Of a DNA stretch of 64,000 bases, positions 8,142-16,844 are shown in pieces. Within the stretch, counting starts at the first letter, position 1, and each line of letters opens with the position of its first letter. The stretch is taken from positions 1,674,001 through 1,738,000 of the forward strand of contig JACKAQ010000001.1 in NCBI GenBank assembly GCA_020634975.1, written 5' to 3'. A model generated the notes under the pieces. That model did no database searches. It saw only the letters and a list, made by a program, of their open reading frames with translations, and had not been told where the DNA came from. Made by a program: the position numbers and the translations under genes. The DNA comes from JACKAQ01 sp020634975 [NCBI: Calditrichia bacterium] (GTDB lineage Bacteria; Calditrichota; Calditrichia; RBG-13-44-9).

Positions 8142-8310
8142 GACGGCAATTTCGCCGCTCACCAAACATTTTTCCCTAAAAATTCGTATTTTCCACGAAA
8201 CAGGCAGTGCTGTAAATTATGGCTTACGTGATGCTTTTGTGGTCAATCCCGAGTGTTTTTATCGGGAATCCATAAACAGCAATTTTCCAATTTACCGTTG
8301 CAAATAGTGG

Positions 8311-8335
8311 ATTCCCGCTTAAAACGTGCGGGAAT
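8311..8335. repeat. Small palindromic repeat of the GGAATGAC family
   Basis: ATTCCCGC (8311-8318) and GCGGGAAT (8328-8335) form an inverted repeat followed by GACA. The same pattern, a palindrome ending GGAATGAC, recurs at 13050, 26289, 27395 and 61907, always between genes. Confidence 0.6.
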
Positions 8336-8385
8336 GACAATAAAAATTAAAGCTCAACAGCCTTGCCAGAAACGGGAAAATCACC

Positions 8386-8898
8386 GTGAATTTACCATTC
8401 ATCATCGAACGCCTTTCGGCGAATGCGGCTGTTTTTGCCGCACAGTGCAGCAGCATCGACGATGCGCAGGCGCACTGGCAACCTGCTCCCGGCAAGTGGT
8501 CGATTGTCGAAGTGATCAATCATTTGTATGACGAGGAGCGCGACGATTTCCGGGCGCGAACGCGATTTATTCTCGAACAATCGCCGGGAAAAATGCCAAA
8601 CATCGCGCCGCAGCAGTGGGTGATTGAACGGAATTACAACGCGCGCGATCTGGACGAATCGCTGAACCGTTTTTTAATGGAACGACAAAAATCGATTGAA
8701 TGGCTGAGCGATTTAAAAAATCCTGATTGGCAGCTCAGCGTTGAACATCCGGCACTCGGGAAAATGACTGCGGAAATGGTGCTTGCCAATTGGCTGGCGC
8801 ATGATTATTTGCATATCCGGCAGCTCAATCGATTGCAGCGGGAATATTTTTCGGCGCAGTTTTCGGGTGTCAGTCTGGCTTATGCGGGGGACTGGTGA
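8386..8898 (+). CDS. DinB-like (DinB_2) metal-binding four-helix protein
   Basis: The 170-aa product matches the DinB/YfiT superfamily of four-helix-bundle proteins, many of them metal-dependent thiol transferases or of unknown role. Typical features are the APGKWSIVEVINHLYDEE segment (first metal-ligand His) and HDYLHIRQLNRL (second and third His) near the C-terminus, plus total length near 170 residues. The start is a GTG. It stands alone between a repeat-bearing spacer and a lipoprotein gene; the substrate cannot be predicted. The fold assignment is good, the biochemical role open. Confidence 0.75.
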   Translation: MNLPFIIERLSANAAVFAAQCSSIDDAQAHWQPAPGKWSIVEVINHLYDEERDDFRARTRFILEQSPGKMPNIAPQQWVIERNYNARDLDESLNRFLMERQKSIEWLSDLKNPDWQLSVEHPALGKMTAEMVLANWLAHDYLHIRQLNRLQREYFSAQFSGVSLAYAGDW

Positions 8899-8961
8899 TT
8901 TTCACAAGGATAAAGGATAAAGGGAAAAGGGAAAAGGATAAAAAACAATGTGAGGTGTGGA

Positions 8962-9456
8962 ATGTTTAAATATTTGTTTGTTTTGATGATAGCTGCGTTG
9001 CTTTTTGGCTGCGCGGATGATTACGAACCGGCGAATCCGGCACCGATGTCCGTCAACGGCGAAAAGGCAGCTGCGGAGTTGCTGCAGGCGGATCGCGATT
9101 TTGCGGCGGCATCACGCGCGACAAACGCTGCGGAGGCGTTCAACCAATTTCTCGCGACAGATGCCATCGGGTTGCCGTCGGGCAATTTCCCGGTATTCGG
9201 TCGCGACAGCATTTACGCATCCATGAAAGATGATGCGGACAGCTACGTGCTCGACTGGCAGCCGCAACACGCGGAAGTTGCCAATTCCGGCGAACTCGGC
9301 TGGACCTGGGGCACTTACACCCTCACCGTCGAAACGGGAAATGAAACGCAAATTCGCTACGGGAAATACCTCAACATCTGGAAAAAAATCGATGGCAACT
9401 GGCGCGTTGCGGTGGATATCGGCAACAGCAATCCCAAACCGCTCGATACGAACTGA
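8962..9456 (+). CDS. Lipoprotein with SnoaL/DUF4440-like NTF2 fold
   Basis: A lipoprotein signal (MFKYLFVLMIAALLFGC, lipidated Cys17) precedes a roughly 140-residue domain resembling DUF4440/SnoaL-like NTF2 folds (an alpha-rich start, then alternating strands ending WRVAVDIGNSNP). Such proteins are often small-ligand-binding or of unknown function. The open frame extends to a GTG at 8950, but GAGG lies 8 bases before the ATG at 8962, which also begins a clean signal peptide. An AAGGATAAAGG-type low-complexity tract precedes it. Family assignment is moderate. Confidence 0.7.
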   Translation: MFKYLFVLMIAALLFGCADDYEPANPAPMSVNGEKAAAELLQADRDFAAASRATNAAEAFNQFLATDAIGLPSGNFPVFGRDSIYASMKDDADSYVLDWQPQHAEVANSGELGWTWGTYTLTVETGNETQIRYGKYLNIWKKIDGNWRVAVDIGNSNPKPLDTN

Positions 9457-9459
9457 TTT

Positions 9460-9613
9460 TTTGCCACAGAGACACAGAGGCACACAGAGATTCTTTAAAG
9501 AAATATAAAAAAACGGTTTGAGAAAAAAAGTTCATCATCATCAAAGACAGGCATTAATTAAAGAAAAAGATACTGTAATATTTCTCTGTGATTCTCCGTG
9601 TCTCTGTGGCAAA
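9460..9613. repeat. Long imperfect inverted repeat (CCACAGAGACACAGAG type)
   Basis: TTTGCCACAGAGACAC at 9460-9475 is repeated as its reverse complement at the right end (9598-9613); with the adjoining CACAGAGA/TCTCTGTG blocks the arms span about 31 bases each (9460-9490 and 9583-9613) around a 92-base AT-rich centre. A similar GCCACAGAG half-site occurs near 29025. The sequence type is common as a dispersed intergenic repeat in several phyla; a MITE-like or hairpin-repeat nature is inference. Confidence 0.65.
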
Positions 9614-9639
9614 TCCGTTAACCAAAAGCAGGGAAAATC

Positions 9640-10614
9640 ATGAAAATATTGTTTATCGGCGGGACGGGCGTGATCAGTTCGGCGTGCGCCGAATGGTGTG
9701 TTGCGAACGGGCACGAGTTGGTGTTGCTCCATCGCGGAAAATCGTTTCGGGCGGTGCCGGAGGGTGCAAAATCGCTGATCGCAGACATCAATCAACCGGA
9801 CGCGGTTGCGGACAAATTGGGCAATCACACATTTGATGTGATCGTCGATTGGATCGCATTCGCCCCGGCAGATGTTGATCGCGACATCCGGCTGTTCCGC
9901 GACCGGACGGCGCAATACGTGTTTATCAGCAGCGCGTCCGCCTATCAAAAACCGCTGAAACAATTGCCGATCACCGAAGAAACGCCGCTGGAAAATCCAT
10001 TTTGGGAATATTCACAAAAGAAAATTGCCTGCGAGAAACGGCTCTTTCGCGAGCACCGCGAAACCGGATTTCCGGTGACGATTGTGCGACCATCGCACAC
10101 GTATGACCGGACGATGATCCCTTTGCGCGGCGGCGGCACCGCGTTGCAGCGGTTGCTTTCGGGGATACCGGTGATTGTTCAGGGCGACGGCACATCGCTA
10201 TGGACGTTGACGCATCATCGCGATTTTGCGAAAGGCTTTGGCGGTGTTTTGGGCGAAAACAGCGCAATCGGCGAAGCGTTTCACATCACTTCCGATGAAT
10301 GGCTGACCTGGGATCGCATCACCGAATTGATGGCCGAAGCGGCGGGCGTGACGCCAAAATTATTGCACGTTCCGTCGCATATTCTGGAGCGGGAAATTCC
10401 GGAATGGCAGGGCAGTTTGCTCGGCGACAAAGCACACAGCGCCATTTTTGACAACAGCAAAATCAAACGACTGGCACCGGATTTTTCCGCGGATATTCCC
10501 TTCAGCGAAGGTGCGAAAGAAATCGTCGAGTGGCACACGGCTAATCCGGCGCGGCTAACTGTCGATCCGCAACTCGATCAAAAAATGGATGAACTGGTTG
10601 CCCGGTTTTCGTGA
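9640..10614 (+). CDS. NAD-dependent epimerase/dehydratase family protein (extended or atypical SDR)
   Basis: The 324-aa protein opens with a Rossmann motif MKILFIGGTGVIS, a variant of GGTGFIG seen in atypical SDRs. A SSASAY segment and YSQKK (YxxxK form) around residues 88-130 supply the usual catalytic residues. The remainder resembles the CSP41/NAD-dependent dehydratase branch that often acts on nucleotide sugars. It is isolated: upstream is the long inverted repeat, downstream a convergent permease gene ends 12 bases away. The substrate is unknown. Confidence 0.75.
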   Translation: MKILFIGGTGVISSACAEWCVANGHELVLLHRGKSFRAVPEGAKSLIADINQPDAVADKLGNHTFDVIVDWIAFAPADVDRDIRLFRDRTAQYVFISSASAYQKPLKQLPITEETPLENPFWEYSQKKIACEKRLFREHRETGFPVTIVRPSHTYDRTMIPLRGGGTALQRLLSGIPVIVQGDGTSLWTLTHHRDFAKGFGGVLGENSAIGEAFHITSDEWLTWDRITELMAEAAGVTPKLLHVPSHILEREIPEWQGSLLGDKAHSAIFDNSKIKRLAPDFSADIPFSEGAKEIVEWHTANPARLTVDPQLDQKMDELVARFS

Positions 10615-10626
10615 TTAAACGTAGTT

Positions 10627-12996
10627 CTATTCATCCCGCAACGTCGTCGCCGGGGAAATGCGCGCCAGTTTGTAGGTTTGGCTGCTGATCGCGATGAATG
10701 CGGTCAGGAAAACCAGCGCGTTTGCCAAAATATACGGCGCGATCCCCAATTCCATCGTTCCCGTAAATTCTTTCACCTCGCTGAGCAGCAACTGAATTCC
10801 CGAAAAACAGACGGTCGTTGCCACAATGCTCGCAATTGCTAAAATGAACAAAAACATACGGTTGGAAAGAAAAACAATATCTTTCACCGATGCGCCCAAC
10901 ACCTTGCGAATGCTCACCTCTTTCAAATGACTGGCATAGTTTTGCGATGCCAGACCGAACAATCCCAGACACGCGATGACCAACGCCAAACCGGCAATGT
11001 AGCGAAACGAACTCGCCGCACGGTCAAAATTTTCATAAAAATTTTCGAACACCAGTTTTTGATGGAAATAGCTGAACGGGATTTCCGGATAAAGCCCCTG
11101 CCAGGCGGATTTCATGAATTGCTCAACCCGGGTGCCCGCGCCGGATTCGTAACGAATCACGAGATAAGCCAGCTTTGCGGCATCTGCGGAATAAAACACC
11201 ACCGGACGGGTTGCCGCAGAACCGAGAATTTTAAAATCATCCACCACGCCGATGACCGTGTAGGTTTTGTCATCCGCACGGAATTGTTGTCCGAGTGGCG
11301 CTGTCCAGTCGCGTGCTTCGGCAAACGTTTGGTTGATCACCACCGCATCGGCATCTTCAAATTGGCGATCTTCATCAAAAAAGCGCCCGCTCGACAGCCG
11401 CAATCCCATCGTTTCGAAATAACCGGCGCTGACATCAAAACGTACCACCTCGAATTTCGTTTCATCGAAAAAGACATTATCCCGGTTTAGCGATTCGCCA
11501 ATCTGATTCATCGCTCCGGCAGTGCGCAAAACATACGGGTTTCGCTCCGCTTCTGTTTTCAGAAACGGGTAATTTTCCGGCTGATCGAGCCGCACCACCA
11601 GCGTCTGCTCCGGTCGATAACCCCACGGCAAATTTTCCCAATAATCGCTCGCAAACACCAGCACCACACCGATGATCACGGTGCAAAACGCCAACACAAA
11701 CTGGATCGTCAAAAAAATGCGGGTGAGCAAACTCTTGCGTTTAAACAACGATTGTCCGCGAAAAATGGAAACCGGCTGCAGCGAACTGAGGTAAAACGCC
11801 GGATACGCGCCGGATGCAACGCCGGTAAGCGCCAGCAATCCGGTCAGGAAATACCACAGCCAGGGATCATCGACAAACGAAAGGGATATTTTGGTAACCA
11901 TTCTCGCGTTTAACATCGGTGCAAAAACGCCTTCGGTGAGCGCCAGCCCGGCGATGAGCGCCAGCAGGCAGAGCAGCAGATTTTCGGACATAAACTGGGC
12001 GATGAGCTGGATTTTTTTTCCGCCCATCACTTTGCGAACGCCGATTTCCTTCAATCGTTTGCCCGCCAAACCCAGCGAAATATTGATGTAATTGAAGCAG
12101 GAAAGCGCCATCATCAGCAGCGCAATGAGTGAAAACATGACTGTCAGCAACGGGTGCGATGCCTCGAACGGGCGGCGATACACCTGATATGCTTCATCAT
12201 TCGGGTGGCGCAGATTGTCAAAAACGAACGATTGGATCTGCACATCGTCATTCACCGCGTTGTGCAGCGAAACGAATTTTCCCATATTTTTCGCCAAAAT
12301 TTGAACATCTTCCGGTTGACGCAGCTGAACAAATGTGCCTCTGGCCGGTTGTGTCCAATCGGTTTGGGCGTCCGGGCGAATGGATGCCAGCGTGTTGAAT
12401 CCGGTGAGAATATCAAATCCAAAGCCGATATTTTCCGGAAATTTTTCCGCCACACCTTTCACCGTGAAGATTCTTTTATGCTGATTATCGATGACGACAA
12501 TGATATTTTTACCCATTGGATTTTCATCATTAAAATATTTTTCCGCGAAATTTGCGCTCAAAATGACGGCATTCGGCTCGTTGAGCACCTGCGGATCGCC
12601 CATTTTTAGCGGAAAAGTGAACATGTCGAAAAATCCGGGATCGGCGAAATACACCAGCTCGTTGAACACGCGATCGTCCAAATACACTTTTCCGCCCATC
12701 AGTTCTGTGCGCACGGCGCGCTCGATTTGCGGAAATTCATCCGCGAGCGCCGGACCGAGCGGCATTGGCGATGAGCCCCAGATTTGCTCCTGTCCGTCGT
12801 TGTCAACCGCGTATTCGACGATGAAAATCCGTTCGCCGTTTTCGTGAAAATCATCCATCGTCCAGTTGTTTTTCAGGAATAAAAACACCGTGATGCAACA
12901 GCCAACGGCAATCGACAGCCCAAAAATATTGATCAGAAACACCATTTTATTGGACAGCAGATTGCGATACGCCAGTTTGAAATAATTGGAAAGCAT
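10627..12996 (-). CDS. FtsX/MacB-type ABC transporter permease
   Basis: The 789-aa membrane protein has two copies of the MacB periplasmic core plus FtsX arrangement: a first TM near residues 18-38 (NKMVFLINIFGLSIAVGCC), a periplasmic region, TM clusters around 280-430, a second periplasmic region to about 660 and final TMs to the C-terminus. Conserved FtsX turns include GKRLKEIGVRKVMGGKK and KEVSIRKVLGA. Such duplicated permeases are abundant in Bacteroidetes-like genomes and link to lipoprotein or peptide export and mechanotransmission. No ATPase gene is adjacent. It lies downstream of a paralogous permease, separated by a repeat-bearing 167-base spacer. Confidence 0.85.
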   Translation of the reverse strand: MLSNYFKLAYRNLLSNKMVFLINIFGLSIAVGCCITVFLFLKNNWTMDDFHENGERIFIVEYAVDNDGQEQIWGSSPMPLGPALADEFPQIERAVRTELMGGKVYLDDRVFNELVYFADPGFFDMFTFPLKMGDPQVLNEPNAVILSANFAEKYFNDENPMGKNIIVVIDNQHKRIFTVKGVAEKFPENIGFGFDILTGFNTLASIRPDAQTDWTQPARGTFVQLRQPEDVQILAKNMGKFVSLHNAVNDDVQIQSFVFDNLRHPNDEAYQVYRRPFEASHPLLTVMFSLIALLMMALSCFNYINISLGLAGKRLKEIGVRKVMGGKKIQLIAQFMSENLLLCLLALIAGLALTEGVFAPMLNARMVTKISLSFVDDPWLWYFLTGLLALTGVASGAYPAFYLSSLQPVSIFRGQSLFKRKSLLTRIFLTIQFVLAFCTVIIGVVLVFASDYWENLPWGYRPEQTLVVRLDQPENYPFLKTEAERNPYVLRTAGAMNQIGESLNRDNVFFDETKFEVVRFDVSAGYFETMGLRLSSGRFFDEDRQFEDADAVVINQTFAEARDWTAPLGQQFRADDKTYTVIGVVDDFKILGSAATRPVVFYSADAAKLAYLVIRYESGAGTRVEQFMKSAWQGLYPEIPFSYFHQKLVFENFYENFDRAASSFRYIAGLALVIACLGLFGLASQNYASHLKEVSIRKVLGASVKDIVFLSNRMFLFILAIASIVATTVCFSGIQLLLSEVKEFTGTMELGIAPYILANALVFLTAFIAISSQTYKLARISPATTLRDE

Positions 12997-13049
12997 GGGT
13001 TGTTCTCTCTGTTTTTGAGCAAAAAAAGTAAATTATTTATGACTATCAG

Positions 13050-13119
13050 GGAGATTCCTGCCTTCGCAGGAATGACAAACGATACTTTGGCTGTCACCCC
13101 TGCGAAGGCAGAGGTCTCC
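13050..13119. repeat. Intergenic palindromic repeat (CCTGCCTTCGCAGG type, two facing copies)
   Basis: Two units face each other: GGAGATTCCTGCCTTCGCAG with AATGACA (13050-13077) and its near reverse complement TGTCACCCCTGCGAAGGCAG, then AGGTCTCC, at 13092-13119. Each unit also has its own small palindrome around CTTCG. A second, closer copy lies at 27395-27456. Both sit in minus-strand operon gaps. Confidence 0.75.
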
Positions 13120-13163
13120 GGGGGATTTACTTAACTGTTTTGTTCATTATGTCGTTTTCGCTT

Positions 13164-15548
13164 CTACTCGTAACGCAATGATTTTACTGGATTTGCCAGC
13201 GCTGCTTTGATCGCCTGAAAAATCACTGTTGCCAGTGCAACGAACAACGCCAGTCCGATTGCGAGGGCATAAATCCACCACTCCATCGTGATGTGATAGG
13301 CGAAATTTTCCAGCCAGCGGCGCATCGCAAACCACGCCAACGGCGCGGCAATCAAGCCGGCGATGCTCACCAGCAGCAAAAATTCCTGAGACAGCATCTG
13401 AATCAGGTTCGGGACGGTTGCGCCGAGCACTTTGCGAATCCCGATTTCCCGGGTGCGCTCATCCGCCGCGAACGAAGCCAGCGCGTAAATGCCTAAACAT
13501 GCGATGAAAATTGCAATAATCGTGAATACGGAAAACAGTCGCGATTCCTGCTGCTCCTGCCGGTAAAGCCGGAAAAACGAATCGTCCAAAAAAGTATAGT
13601 TAAACGGATATTCCGGTGATATCGCATTCCACTGCTTTTCCATCGCGGCGATGGCTTCGCGGGCATTGTCTGCGTCAATTTTTACGGCGATCGTGCCCGC
13701 CCAGCCGCGATCCCGACAGCTCACAATCAGCGGTTCAATCGGCGTTTTCAGCGATGCAAAATGATAATCTTTCAGCACGCCAACCACTTCGCGATAGCTG
13801 CTGTCCGTGTACACATTTTTAAATCGTTTGCCGACCGCTTCTTCATTGCTCCAGCCCAGTTTGCGGACGGCAGTTTCGTTCAGCAAAACGGATTGCTGCC
13901 CGTCTGCGCCAAACGATTCCGAAAAATCGCGACCGGCGACAATCGGAATATCGAGCGTTTTGGCGTAATCGACATCGGAAAAAACGGTGCGCAACCGCGG
14001 TTTTTCGTCGAGTCCGGTCACCTCGTGAGACATCGTATCGTGAAAACCGCCCGGTTCGCCGGACATCAGCGAAACAGCGCGAACACCCGGTTCGCTGCGC
14101 AATCGATCCTTAAATTGGAACCGGTTCTGGCGAATCTCGCTGTTGTCCAGCCGCACCAGCACCACCTGCTTATCGTTGAAACCGAGATTTTTGTTACGCA
14201 GAAAATCGAGCTGTCGCCCGACCAGCAGCGTCGCGATAATCAGCACAACGGATATCGCGAACTGGAAAACCACCAGCCCTTTTCGCAGAAAAATAGTGTG
14301 CGCCAGTCGCGGCGAACGCCCTTTGAGCACCCGCACCGGACGAAACGACGAGAGCATCAACGCGGGATAGCTGCCCGCCGCCAGCGTGACGATCAGCAAC
14401 ACGGCGCCGAGCAATAGCTGCATGTGCGGATCTGCCAACGGCAATTGCAAATCCAGCGCAAATTCAGTGTTGAACACGGGCAGCAGCAGTTCCACGGCGG
14501 CAATGGCAATCACCATCGCCAGCAACGCGACCAGAAAAGATTCGGTGAGGAACTGGACAATCAGCGTGCCCGGATTGGCGCCGAGCGTTTTGCGAACGCC
14601 GATTTCCCGGGCGCGACGCCCCGCCCGTGCGGTCGATAAATTCATGTAATTGATGCATGCTATCATCAAAATAAACAAAGCGATAGCCGCGAAAATCATC
14701 ACCGCGCCGCGATCGCCATGAAGCACGGAATCGTAGCGCACATCATTTTGAAAATAAACTTCCGACAGCGGTTGCAGCGTCACATCGATGCGGCTGCCGA
14801 AATTCGCAAAATCATCGCCCAAATATTTATCGATAAATGCGCCCAACTGCGCCTCAACTTGCGCTGCCGCTGTCGGCGTGGCGATTTGCACATATGTATA
14901 CAAATTATTATTCCACCAGTTGGAATACCAGTCTGCATCCGCGAACATCGCCAGCGATGCAACCATATCAAAATTGAGGTGCGAGCGCAAATTGTTTGGC
15001 GCGGTCACGCCGGTTACGGTGAAATCGTATTGATTATCCACCCGCAGCGTTTTCCCGACCGGATCGGCATCGCCGAAATATTTTTTGGCGATTTCCGGCG
15101 AAATGACCACCGAATTTGGCGTGCTGAGCACGGTTGCCGGATCGCCTTTTGCCAGCGGAAAGCTGAAAAATTCAAAAAAATTGGCGTCAGCCAGAAATAA
15201 ATTTTCTTCGCGGAAAGAGTGATTTTGGTAGGTCACCTGCCCGTCACTGGTCATCACCCGCACCGCAGATGTCACGCTCGACGGAAAATCGGTTTCCAGC
15301 GCGGTGGCATACGGCGGCGACGTAACGCCGATCAGATATTTCTCGCCATTGATATTGCCGATGCGCAACACCCGGTAAATCTGGTCCCCGTGGACATGAA
15401 ATTTATCGTAACTCAGCTCCGCGGAAACAAACAAATAAATGACGAGAGCAATCGCCAGCCCGACCGAAAGCCCCAAAATATTCACCAGCGAAAACAGCCG
15501 GTTTTTCCAGAGCGTCCGCGCAGCGGTGATGATGTAATTACGAAACAT
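13164..15548 (-). CDS. FtsX/MacB-type ABC transporter permease (paralogue)
   Basis: The 794-aa permease is a paralogue of the 789-aa one downstream. It has a first TM at about 20-42 (LFSLVNILGLSVGLAIALV), a MacB-like periplasmic domain, an FtsX block with GRRAREIGVRKTLGANPG, a second periplasmic domain and a final FtsX block with ERTREIGIRKVLGA. The open frame extends 49 codons further upstream, but GGAGG lies 5 bases before the ATG at 15548 and MFRNYI is the normal family N-terminus, so this start is chosen. With no ATPase nearby it must share an unlinked MacB/LolD-like ATPase, or both permeases act with one encoded elsewhere. Confidence 0.85.
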   Translation of the reverse strand: MFRNYIITAARTLWKNRLFSLVNILGLSVGLAIALVIYLFVSAELSYDKFHVHGDQIYRVLRIGNINGEKYLIGVTSPPYATALETDFPSSVTSAVRVMTSDGQVTYQNHSFREENLFLADANFFEFFSFPLAKGDPATVLSTPNSVVISPEIAKKYFGDADPVGKTLRVDNQYDFTVTGVTAPNNLRSHLNFDMVASLAMFADADWYSNWWNNNLYTYVQIATPTAAAQVEAQLGAFIDKYLGDDFANFGSRIDVTLQPLSEVYFQNDVRYDSVLHGDRGAVMIFAAIALFILMIACINYMNLSTARAGRRAREIGVRKTLGANPGTLIVQFLTESFLVALLAMVIAIAAVELLLPVFNTEFALDLQLPLADPHMQLLLGAVLLIVTLAAGSYPALMLSSFRPVRVLKGRSPRLAHTIFLRKGLVVFQFAISVVLIIATLLVGRQLDFLRNKNLGFNDKQVVLVRLDNSEIRQNRFQFKDRLRSEPGVRAVSLMSGEPGGFHDTMSHEVTGLDEKPRLRTVFSDVDYAKTLDIPIVAGRDFSESFGADGQQSVLLNETAVRKLGWSNEEAVGKRFKNVYTDSSYREVVGVLKDYHFASLKTPIEPLIVSCRDRGWAGTIAVKIDADNAREAIAAMEKQWNAISPEYPFNYTFLDDSFFRLYRQEQQESRLFSVFTIIAIFIACLGIYALASFAADERTREIGIRKVLGATVPNLIQMLSQEFLLLVSIAGLIAAPLAWFAMRRWLENFAYHITMEWWIYALAIGLALFVALATVIFQAIKAALANPVKSLRYE

Positions 15549-15821
15549 GGTTGCCTCCAACATGTTTGGCAAATTTGATAGATTAAAATCAAAAGCTGTG
15601 CCAATGTTGTTTTTTATGGATTTAGCATCATTTTTGATAGAGAGATGCGTTAAAAACTGTTCATCGAAACACACTACCTGTTCGCAAATGAACACCCGGA
15701 CATTGCAAATTTGACGAAAACCGTTCAGTTGCGTATCTTCTGTTTGCCCGAATCAAACCAGCCGGGAGCGGTCTCCAAAGGAGCAAGCGCGACCGTTCCG
15801 AAAAAATTGAGAAAACGATCC

Positions 15822-16760
15822 ATGCTAACCACTGTCACCAAATTATTCCCGCTCTGGGCGATCCTGTTTTCGATCACCGGATTTTTGTCTCCGGATTATT
15901 TCAGCGGGATGAAATTCCTGATCGTCCCGTTTTTGATGCTGATAATGCTGTGCATGGGCGTAACGCTCACGATTGCAGATTTTAAGCGCGCTGCCAAACG
16001 TCCCGGCGTTGTTGCGCTGGGCGTCGCGATGCAATATGTCCTGATGCCGGCGGTGGCCTGGCTGATTTCCCGGTTGTTCGGTTTTTCGCCGGAGCTGACC
16101 GTGGGGATGGTGCTGGTCGGGAGCGTTTCCGGCGGTACGGCGTCCAACGTCATCTGCTATCTGGCGCGGGCGGATGTGGCGCTGTCCATCACCATGACCT
16201 TCGTTTCCACGCTGCTGGCGGTGCTCGCGACGCCGCTGCTCACCTGGCTGTATGTCGGGCAAACCGTGCCCGTTCCGGTTGCAGATATGCTGCTGAGCGT
16301 TGCCAAAATTGTGCTGCTGCCGCTGGCTGCGGGACTGCTGCTCAACCATTTTTTTGGCAGACAGATTGCCGCGCTCGAACAGGTGTTCCCGTTTCTGGCG
16401 ATGCTGGCAATCGTGTTTATCATTGGCGTGATTGTCGCGTTGAACCAGCCGAAAATCGCCGAAACCGGTGCGTCAGTCGCGCTCGCGGTGATGTTGCACA
16501 ACCTCACCGGCATGGCTTGCGGTTATTTTCTTTCCCGCCGATTTGTGGACGATGAGCAGATCGCCCGGACAGTCGCCATCGAAGTGGGGATGCAAAATTC
16601 CGGGTTGGCAGTTGCGCTGGCGATCCAGTATTTTTCCGCCGCAGCCGCGCTGCCGGGCGCACTGTTCAGCATCTGGCACAATATTTCCGGTTCGCTGCTG
16701 GCCGGGTTCTGGTCGGGTAAATCGCCGAAAAAAAGCAGCCGCAGCAACCAACAGGGTTGA
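15822..16760 (+). CDS. Bile acid:sodium symporter (BASS) family transporter
   Basis: The 312-aa protein has about nine to ten hydrophobic segments and two BASS signatures, GSVSGGTASNVICYLA and AIEVGMQNSGLAVAL, that build the sodium and substrate sites. BASS proteins co-transport sodium with organic anions such as pyruvate, pantoate or bile-acid-like molecules; the substrate here is unknown. The open frame begins 37 codons earlier (15711) with a charged, non-hydrophobic stretch lacking homology, so MLTTVTKLFPLW at 15822 is taken as the start. A short basic, Ser-rich tail (KSPKKSSRSNQ) ends the protein. Confidence 0.85.
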   Translation: MLTTVTKLFPLWAILFSITGFLSPDYFSGMKFLIVPFLMLIMLCMGVTLTIADFKRAAKRPGVVALGVAMQYVLMPAVAWLISRLFGFSPELTVGMVLVGSVSGGTASNVICYLARADVALSITMTFVSTLLAVLATPLLTWLYVGQTVPVPVADMLLSVAKIVLLPLAAGLLLNHFFGRQIAALEQVFPFLAMLAIVFIIGVIVALNQPKIAETGASVALAVMLHNLTGMACGYFLSRRFVDDEQIARTVAIEVGMQNSGLAVALAIQYFSAAAALPGALFSIWHNISGSLLAGFWSGKSPKKSSRSNQQG

Positions 16761-16844
16761 TTTTTTGGGAATCCCTTCGTAACCTGTTTTAACACAGAAA
16801 TCCAAAACGAACAAAATTTTTTATCTCAAACGGGGAGAAAATTC

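Noticed and set aside
8905-8945. AAGGATAAAGG tracts (also near 762 and 23030) as a regulatory element
   Set aside because: Simple purine-rich repeats before several genes; no consistent spacing to starts or partner sequence, so only noted.
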